Shown: positions 40,582-45,956 of the stretch, piece by piece
How the letters are laid out: every line of letters starts with the position of its first letter
Position numbering within the stretch: the first letter of the stretch is position 1
Origin: JBBRVW01 sp038246545
Lineage (GTDB): Bacteria; Actinomycetota; Actinomycetes; JACCUZ01
DNA: 45,956 nt
Assembly (NCBI GenBank): GCA_038246545.1
Contig: JBBRVW010000041.1
Coordinates: forward strand, 1-45,956
Direction: 5' to 3'
Program-made: the position numbers and the translations under genes
Notes under the pieces: model-generated
The model's database searches: none
Seen by the model: only the letters and a program-made list of their open reading frames with translations
What the model was told of the DNA's origin: nothing

Positions 40582-41043
40582 CTAGCGCTGCGGGGACCAG
40601 AGCTCGACCAGCCGGCCGTCACCCGCCGTGACCTCCACGACCGCGGCCGAGCCGGGCCGCATGCCGCGCAGGTCGCCCGTCAGTGCCATCAGGGCCTGCT
40701 CGAGGGCCGGGTTGTGGCCCACCACGACCAGCACCGGGACGTCGGTGGACACCACGTGCTCCACCACCTCCCGGGGGCCGGCCAGGTAGAGCTCGCGGGA
40801 GACCACCACGTCGGCCGCCTGTGGCAGGGTCGTCCGGACCGCGTCCCAGGTCTGCCGGGCCCGGGTGGCCGACGACACCCAGACGTGGTCGACCCGGTCG
40901 ACCCGACCGGCCAGCCATCGGCCGGCGTCGCCCGAGTCGGACTCGCCCCGGGAGGTCAGCCGGCGGCCGTGGTCGTCGCCCTCCTCACCGCTCCCGGCCT
41001 TGCCGTGGCGGACGAGGACCACGAGGCGCGGCGCGCTGTCCAT
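40582..41043 (-). CDS. sixA: SixA-type histidine phosphatase
   Basis: A 153-residue histidine phosphatase. The catalytic RHG motif is R12-H13-G14 (VVLVRHGKAGSG); further elements are the second Arg (SSATRARQTWDAV), the acid/His loop VVVGHNPALEQALMAL and the short C-terminus typical of SixA. SixA-type enzymes remove phosphate from phosphohistidine proteins or small molecules. The target here is unknown, and the gene symbol reflects family resemblance. It converges on serB and is divergent from the cyanophycinase gene across 45 bp. Confidence 0.85.
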   Translation of the reverse strand: MDSAPRLVVLVRHGKAGSGEEGDDHGRRLTSRGESDSGDAGRWLAGRVDRVDHVWVSSATRARQTWDAVRTTLPQAADVVVSRELYLAGPREVVEHVVSTDVPVLVVVGHNPALEQALMALTGDLRGMRPGSAAVVEVTAGDGRLVELWSPQR

Positions 41044-41088
41044 CGGGTCATCCTGCCTGTCGCAGGGCGCGGCCTCTACCCTCGGGGC

Positions 41089-41964
41089 GTGCCTCGTCGA
41101 GCGGTGACCCCTGTCGCAGCCGGGACCCTGTGCGTCATCGGCGGCGCCGAGGACCGCACCGGGTCACGTGTCGTGCTGCGCGAGTTCGTCCGGCTGGCGG
41201 GCGGCAACGGGGCCAGGGTGGCGGTCGTGGCCACCGCGTCGTCGCTGGGTCCAGAGATCCTCGACGACTACTCCGCCGTCTTCCGCGAGCTGGGTGCCGG
41301 CGAGGTCCTGCCGCTGCGGCCGCAGTCGCGCTCCGAGGCCGACGACCCGGATCTCGCCGACCGGCTCGCGGGTGTCGACGCCGTCTTCATGACCGGCGGC
41401 AACCAGCTCAAGCTCACCCAGGTGATCGGTGGAACGCGGTTCGGTGACGCGGTGCGGGCGGCGTACGAGCGAGGCGCGCTGGTCGGCGGCACGTCGGCGG
41501 GGGCCAGCGCCGTGAGCGAGCACATGATCGCTTTCGGCGACGAGAGCGACACCCCGCGCCAGGGCGTCACCGCGTCGGCGGCCGGGCTCGGCCTCCTCCC
41601 GGACGTGATCGTCGACCAGCACTTCTCCCAGCGCAACCGCTACGGACGGCTCCTGTCGCTCGTGGCCCGATCGCCGCGGTTGCTCGGCATCGGTGTCGAC
41701 GAGGACACCGCAGCTGTGGTCCGTGGGGGGCACCTGCTGGAGGTCGTCGGCAGTGGCTGCGTCTTCGTCGCCGACGGGTCGGCCGCGGTGAGCGACGCCC
41801 ACATGGCAGAGCTCGGCGCGCCGCTCCTCGTCTCCGGCGTCGTGGTCCACGCGCTCCCCTCGGGGGCCCGGTTCGACCTGGCCCTGCGCCGTCTGGTCGA
41901 CTTCCGCGAGGAGCACCTGGCCCACCAGATCCGCGCCCGCCCAGAGGAGGACGACGACGCATGA
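41089..41964 (+). CDS. cphB: cyanophycinase
   Basis: A 291-residue serine exopeptidase of the S51-like family. S136 in GTSAGASA is the nucleophile; DQHFSQRNRYGRL (D176, H178) and GIGVDEDTAA (E205) carry the other conserved catalytic-pocket residues, as in characterised CphB. It hydrolyses cyanophycin (multi-L-arginyl-poly-L-aspartate) to beta-Asp-Arg dipeptides. It is followed 13 bp downstream by cyanophycin synthetase, so making and degrading enzymes are probably on one transcript. GTG start at 41089, with TACCCT 6 nt upstream (leaderless pattern). Confidence 0.95.
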   Translation: MPRRAVTPVAAGTLCVIGGAEDRTGSRVVLREFVRLAGGNGARVAVVATASSLGPEILDDYSAVFRELGAGEVLPLRPQSRSEADDPDLADRLAGVDAVFMTGGNQLKLTQVIGGTRFGDAVRAAYERGALVGGTSAGASAVSEHMIAFGDESDTPRQGVTASAAGLGLLPDVIVDQHFSQRNRYGRLLSLVARSPRLLGIGVDEDTAAVVRGGHLLEVVGSGCVFVADGSAAVSDAHMAELGAPLLVSGVVVHALPSGARFDLALRRLVDFREEHLAHQIRARPEEDDDA

Positions 41965-41977
41965 GGACCGCAGCGGC

Positions 41978-44728
41978 ATGACGGCTCACCCGGACCTCGC
42001 GATCCTGCAGACCCGGGTCTACCGCGGGCCCAACCTGTGGTCCTACGAGCCGGCGATCCACCTGCTGGTCGACCTCGGGTCCCTCGAGGAGCACCCGACC
42101 AACACGCTGCCCAATTTCGTCGACGGGCTGGTCGACGCCCTCCCCCACCTCACCCGGCACACCTGCTCACGTGGCCACCGCGGCGGCTTCCTCGAGCGCC
42201 TCAAGGAAGGCACCTGGCTCGGCCACGTGTCCGAGCACGTCGCCCTGCAGCTGCAGCAGGAGGCCGGCCACGAGATCCGGCGCGGCAAGACCCGCGGCAC
42301 CGGCGTCACCGGGCAGTACAACGTCATCTACGGCTACGTCGACGAGCAGGTCGGACTGCGCGCCGGCACCCTTGCCGTTCGTCTCGTCAACCACCTGGTG
42401 CGGGCCGACCCGGAGTTCGACTTCGCTGCCGAGCTGGAGAACTTCCTGCTGCAGGCCCAGCGCACGGCGTTCGGGCCGTCGACGCAGGCGATCCTCGACG
42501 AGGCCGTCTCGCGCGACATCCCGTGGCTCCGCCTCAACCAGCACTCGCTGGTCCAGCTGGGCCAGGGTGTCCACCAGCAGCGCATCCGGGCGACCATGAC
42601 GTCGAACACGTCGGCGCTAGCCGTCGACATCGCCGGCGACAAGGAGCTCACGACCCGACTGCTCGCCGCCGCCGGCCTGCCGGTGCCACGCTCGGAGTCG
42701 GTGCGGACCGCGGAGCAGGCCGCACGGGTCGCCGACCGCATCGGCTACCCCGTCGTGGCCAAACCGCTGGACGGCAACCACGGGCGCGGCGTGATGCTCG
42801 ACCTCAAGGACGCCGACGATGTGCGGGCCGCCTTCCCCACCGCAGAGGGTGAGTCCCGCCGCGGCTGGGTCGTCGTGGAGTCCTTCATCACCGGCAAGGA
42901 CTACCGGGTCCTGGTCATCGGCGGGAAGCTCGTGGCGCTCGCCGAGCGCGTCCCGGCCCACGTCGTCGGCGACGGCAACCGCACGGTCCACGAGCTGGTC
43001 GACGAGACCAACGCGGACCCACGTCGCGGCGTCGGCCACGAGAAGGTGCTCACCCGCATCACGGTCGACGACGCAGCCGTTGCGCTGGTGCGTGAGCAGG
43101 GCTACGCCATGGACGAGGTGCCACCAGAGGGCACGATGGTCAAGCTCACCCTGACCGGCAACATGTCGACCGGCGGCATCTCGATCGACCGCACTCTCGA
43201 GGCGCATCCCGACAACGTCGAGATCGCCGAGGAGGCCGCCCGCGTCGTCGGGCTCGATGTCGCCGGGATCGACTTCATCTCCCCCGACATCGCCGAGCCG
43301 GTCCGCGAGACCGGCGGCGCGATCTGCGAGGTCAACGCCGCGCCCGGCTTCCGGATGCACACGCATCCCACCGTCGGCGACGCGCAGTTCGTCGCCAAGC
43401 CGGTAGTCGACTCGCTGTTCCCGCCGGGCAGCCCGAGCCGGATCCCGATCGTCGCCGTGACCGGCACGAACGGGAAGACCACGACCGCGCGGATGATCGC
43501 CCACGTCTTCAAGGGGATGGGACGCAAGGTAGGCATGACGTCCACCGACGGCATCGTCATCGACGAGCGCCTGGTCATCCGTGCCGACGCGAGCGGCCCC
43601 AAGTCGGCGCGGATGGTGCTGCAGAACCCGCGGGTCGACTTCGCGGTGTTCGAGGTCGCGCGCGGCGGCATCCTGCGCGAGGGCCTGGGCTACCAGCGCA
43701 ACGACGTCGCCGTCGTGCTCAACGTCGCACCCGACCACCTGGGCATGCGGGGCATCGACACCCTGGAGCAGCTCGCCGAGGTCAAGCAGGTCGTCGTCGA
43801 GGCCGTGCCGCGCGACGGGTTCGCGGTGCTCAACGCCGACGACGAGCTGGTGCGTGGGATGCGGCGGCGCTGCTCCGGCGAGGTGATCTGGTTCTCGATG
43901 GCACCGGCCGGGAGCGAGACCATGGACATGATCGACGCGCACTGCCGCCGCGGTGGTCGCGCCGTGGTCCTCGAGCGCGGCGACCTGGGCGAGATGATCG
44001 TGCTGCGGCACGGGCGCCGCTCCATGCAGCTGGCCTGGACCCACCTGCTGCCCGCCACCTTCGGCGGCAAGGCGAAGATGAACGTGCAGAACTCGCTGGC
44101 CGCCGCGGGTGCCGCGTTCGCGGCCGGCGCCCACCTGCACGACATCCGGCAGGGCCTGCGGACCTTCACGACCTCGTACTACCTGTCGCCCGGACGCCTG
44201 AACCAGATCGACGTCGGCGGCGCCACCGTCATCGTCGACTACTGCCACAACGCGCCCGGCATGCGCATGCTCGGCGACTTCGTCGAGCAGCTCGCCGAGA
44301 GCGCACAGCAGACGAAGGACCTCGCCAAGCCGCAACGGGTCGGCGTCGTGACCACTGCCGGCGACCGCCGCGACGAGGACATGCGCGAGCTGGGATCCGT
44401 GGCCGCCGAGCACTTCGACGTCCTCATCGTCCGCGAGGACGAGGCCCTGCGTGGGCGCGCCCGCGGCGCGGTGGCCGAGCTGGTCGCCGAGGGCGCCCGG
44501 GACGCCATGGCCAAGGGCGCCCGGTGCAAGCAGGTCGAGGTGGTGCTGGAGGAGATCTCCGCCGTGCACCATGCGATGACCCGGGCCAACCCCGGTGACC
44601 TGGTCGTGCTGTGCGTCGACAAGCACGCCAGCGTGCTGGCCGAGCTCGAGACGATGTCGCAGCAGGCCCAGGCCGGGGCGCACGTCGGCGAGGCCGTCGG
44701 AGACCCGGACACCGTCGTCGCGCCGTGA
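41978..44728 (+). CDS. cphA: cyanophycin synthetase
   Basis: A 916-residue cytoplasmic enzyme, slightly longer than the usual ~870-900. The N-terminal CphA-specific domain (~1-165, YRGPNLWSYEPAIHLLVDLG, GHVSEHVALQLQQEAG) is followed by an ATP-grasp domain (~210-480, VVAKPLDGNHGRGV, FITGKDYRVLVIGGKLVALAERVPAHV, EVNAAPGFRMHTHP). A Mur-ligase-like domain follows with P-loop GTNGKTTT (496-503), NVAPDHLG and VIVDYCHNAPGM. It adds Asp to the backbone and Arg to each Asp side chain with ATP, storing nitrogen, carbon and energy. All key motifs are present. It lies in an operon with cphB upstream and a small hydrolase 7 bp downstream. Confidence 0.95.
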   Translation: MTAHPDLAILQTRVYRGPNLWSYEPAIHLLVDLGSLEEHPTNTLPNFVDGLVDALPHLTRHTCSRGHRGGFLERLKEGTWLGHVSEHVALQLQQEAGHEIRRGKTRGTGVTGQYNVIYGYVDEQVGLRAGTLAVRLVNHLVRADPEFDFAAELENFLLQAQRTAFGPSTQAILDEAVSRDIPWLRLNQHSLVQLGQGVHQQRIRATMTSNTSALAVDIAGDKELTTRLLAAAGLPVPRSESVRTAEQAARVADRIGYPVVAKPLDGNHGRGVMLDLKDADDVRAAFPTAEGESRRGWVVVESFITGKDYRVLVIGGKLVALAERVPAHVVGDGNRTVHELVDETNADPRRGVGHEKVLTRITVDDAAVALVREQGYAMDEVPPEGTMVKLTLTGNMSTGGISIDRTLEAHPDNVEIAEEAARVVGLDVAGIDFISPDIAEPVRETGGAICEVNAAPGFRMHTHPTVGDAQFVAKPVVDSLFPPGSPSRIPIVAVTGTNGKTTTARMIAHVFKGMGRKVGMTSTDGIVIDERLVIRADASGPKSARMVLQNPRVDFAVFEVARGGILREGLGYQRNDVAVVLNVAPDHLGMRGIDTLEQLAEVKQVVVEAVPRDGFAVLNADDELVRGMRRRCSGEVIWFSMAPAGSETMDMIDAHCRRGGRAVVLERGDLGEMIVLRHGRRSMQLAWTHLLPATFGGKAKMNVQNSLAAAGAAFAAGAHLHDIRQGLRTFTTSYYLSPGRLNQIDVGGATVIVDYCHNAPGMRMLGDFVEQLAESAQQTKDLAKPQRVGVVTTAGDRRDEDMRELGSVAAEHFDVLIVREDEALRGRARGAVAELVAEGARDAMAKGARCKQVEVVLEEISAVHHAMTRANPGDLVVLCVDKHASVLAELETMSQQAQAGAHVGEAVGDPDTVVAP

Positions 44729-44735
44729 GCCTCGG

Positions 44736-45332
44736 ATGAGCCGGCGCTTCCTTGTCCTGCACGGCTGGGAGAACCACCGGCCACCCGGGCACTGGCAGTG
44801 GCAGCTCGTGGACGCACTGCGCGGCCGCGGCGAGCAGGTCCTGTACCCGCAGCTGCCCTCCCCCGATCTCCCCGTGCTGGACGACTGGCTCGCGGCGTTC
44901 GACGCCGAGTGGCTCCAGATGGGAGACGGCGAACGGGTCGTGGTCGCGCACAGCCTGAGCTGCCTGCTGTGGCTGCACGCGGCGTCTCGCGGGCTGGTGG
45001 AGCCCGCCACCGACCGGCTCCTGCTCGTCGCTCCACCGAGCCCGGCCGTCACCGCCGCCACCCCGGCGATGGCGGGATTCTTCGCACCTCAAGACCCGGC
45101 CAGCGTGTGGGCGTCGTCGCGCGCCGCCGTCCGACTCGTGTGCTCGGACGCCGATCCCTACAGCACCGAGGGCACCGCTCGGGAGCTCTACAGCAACCCG
45201 CTCGGGCTCGACGGCGAGGTCGTGCCCGGCACCGGGCACCTCACGATCGACGACGGGTACGGCCCGTGGCCGGCCGCCCTCGAGTGGTGCCTCGACGGGT
45301 CGGCCCGCTTCGCCGCTGCCTCGCCCGGCTGA
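44736..45332 (+). CDS. RBBP9/YdeN-type alpha/beta hydrolase
   Basis: A 198-residue small serine hydrolase: FLVLHGWENHRPPGHWQWQLVDAL at the N-terminus, nucleophile in VVVAHSLSCLLWLHA, Asp in VCSDADPYS and His in GTGHLTIDDGYG. This is the full triad of the RBBP9/YdeN (DUF1749-like) family, whose bacterial substrates are unknown. It starts 7 bp after cphA, so it is probably the third gene of the cyanophycin operon. A role in dipeptide or ester metabolism linked to cyanophycin is only inference. The ATG at 44736 gives MSRRFLVLHGW. Confidence 0.85.
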   Translation: MSRRFLVLHGWENHRPPGHWQWQLVDALRGRGEQVLYPQLPSPDLPVLDDWLAAFDAEWLQMGDGERVVVAHSLSCLLWLHAASRGLVEPATDRLLLVAPPSPAVTAATPAMAGFFAPQDPASVWASSRAAVRLVCSDADPYSTEGTARELYSNPLGLDGEVVPGTGHLTIDDGYGPWPAALEWCLDGSARFAAASPG

Positions 45333-45671
45333 CTGCCCCGGTGACCGATGTTGAGGTGCTCGGCTCCGCCACGGCAGGCGGCGAACGTGCCGCCGAGGGT
45401 CATGACAGTTGCGTTCGCCTGAGAATGCTTCCTTTCGCTTGTCGTCCTCACGCAGCGGCGGCGAGAGGCTCGCCGCAGAAGTCACGGTGGTCTCGCGGCC
45501 GAACCTGTCGCAATCGAGCGGTTTGAGGCTGGCGTCGTACGGGGTCCGTCGTACCGAGGGTGTCGACGAGGAACGTGTCGAAGGACCGGCCGTGCTGCAC
45601 TCCGAGCTGGCCAGGCGCGCCGACTTCCGTGCCGCCTTGCGCATGACGCTGCGGGGTGCTGCTGTGAACTC
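45333..45671. other. 339-bp stretch without a recognisable gene
   Basis: Open frames on both strands lack start signals and family features, and base composition is more mixed than in the flanking genes. The stretch lies between the cyanophycin operon and a truncated lipoprotein start, and looks like intergenic or rearranged DNA. Confidence 0.4.
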
Positions 45672-45827
45672 ATGTGCTCAGTTCGACGCCCGAGCTGTGC
45701 GGTCCGGGCCGCAGTCCTGTTGCTGTCGGCAGTGGTTTCGGTGTCCGGATGCTCTGCAGGCGCACCGAGGGCTGCCAGTGCGAGTCGGCCACCCGCTGTC
45801 ACTACCGCGTCGACACCTAAGCCCTGA
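45672..45827 (+). pseudogene. 5' fragment of a lipoprotein gene
   Basis: Reading from the ATG at 45672 gives 51 residues: MCSVRRPSCAVR, a hydrophobic core AVLLLSAVVSVSGC with a good lipobox (VSGC), then a Ser/Ala/Pro/Thr linker (SAGAPRAASASRPPAVTTAS) and a TGA at 45825-45827. This is the standard beginning of an exported lipoprotein, but no mature domain follows. It therefore looks cut off, perhaps by insertion or rearrangement near 45825. The coding call rests on the signal sequence alone. Confidence 0.5.
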
Positions 45828-45956
45828 TCCACCGATGATCTTGGGGTTGTCAGCGGGTCGGAACACGAAGATGCCCTTGCGTGGCAACAGAATCGGGCTT
45901 GCGAAGGACCGAATCTGACTGCTCACGAAGGGCATCTCGTAGATGCGACTCTCTCA
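45828..45956. other. possible mobile-element end at right edge
   Basis: AGATGCCCTT (45869-45878) and AAGGGCATCT (45928-45937) form a perfect 10-bp inverted repeat 49 nt apart. A minus-strand frame starts at 45935 inside the right arm (MPFVSSQIRSFASPILLPRK). The sequence is less GC-rich than the rest of the window. It could be an insertion-sequence end or an unrelated regulatory region; the window stops too soon to decide. Confidence 0.3.

Noticed and set aside
42617..45061. 814-residue open frame antisense to cphA
   Set aside because: It lies wholly opposite a gene with full family motifs. Its His/Asp/Val/Leu/Gly/Arg-biased text is the usual antisense shadow of GC-rich coding DNA.
45188..45451. 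Minus-strand frame with ATVMTLGGTFAACRGGAEHLN
   Set aside because: Most of it is antisense to the small hydrolase gene, with no start signal or recognised family. It vaguely recalled insertion-sequence flanks, but I could not support that.
1..45956. CRISPR arrays, rRNA genes and classical T-run terminators
   Set aside because: No regularly spaced repeats with unique spacers, no rRNA-like sequence, and no GC hairpin followed by a T-run were seen.

Overview
The window is very GC-rich and has the gene content of a high-GC Gram-positive bacterium (Actinomycetota). Pointers are an F420-type LLM oxidoreductase, the back-to-back glgA(glgM)/glgC pair typical of actinobacteria, an acVLRF1-type protein, DUF5703, a BTAD/SARP-ATPase regulator, a SatD-like module, and many genes with a TANNNT box only 6-7 nt before the start codon (the leaderless-mRNA pattern common in actinobacteria). 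I cannot name the genus. Spacing is compact, most adjacent genes overlap or nearly touch, and there are no rRNA genes or CRISPR arrays.

Layout. (1) 1-6.6 kb: a frame-broken M23 peptidase, a Rieske protein, uppP, an LLM oxidoreductase, an aldo/keto reductase, a DUF5703 protein and an M20 hydrolase. (2) 6.7-8.2 kb: tRNA-Leu(GAG) followed by an integration scar, with the tail of a tyrosine recombinase, GGTCAC repeats and an intact Phd/RelE-type toxin-antitoxin pair. (3) 8.3-13.3 kb: a VOC protein, an unknown secreted protein, a decayed APC permease and a PPK2 kinase. (4) 13.5-21.2 kb: a GGDEF-EAL membrane protein, a GNAT-like protein, the acVLRF1 protein divergent from an unusual VOC-GrpB fusion, a SatD-like regulator with its membrane partner, and an epimerase. 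(5) 21.2-30.2 kb: a PHM-like copper monooxygenase lipoprotein, DUF1206, TrmH/TauE, a lytic transglycosylase, an SPFH-NfeD pair, an ABC ATPase, an unknown conserved protein and a DoxX-like protein. (6) 30.3-36.9 kb: a methyltransferase divergent, across a perfect 17-bp palindrome, from a Cys-hydrolase/glycosyltransferase fusion, then a large SARP-type regulator. (7) 36.9-45.3 kb: glgA/glgC, serB, sixA, and a cyanophycinase-cyanophycin synthetase-hydrolase operon. (8) 45.3-46 kb: no intact gene, a truncated lipoprotein and a possible mobile-element junction.

How the genes fit together. Three reserve polymers are represented: polyphosphate (PPK2), glycogen (glgA/glgC) and cyanophycin (cphB/cphA), although only the last two lie close together. 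Cell-envelope functions recur (UppP, M23, lytic transglycosylase, SPFH/NfeD). The least standard units are the PHM-like lipoprotein, the VOC-GrpB fusion with an in-frame 9-bp tandem repeat, and the hydrolase-glycosyltransferase fusion with its divergent methyltransferase and operator-like palindrome. Two genes (M23, APC) carry several frame breaks each. Whether these are real pseudogenes or consensus errors cannot be decided from this sequence alone.
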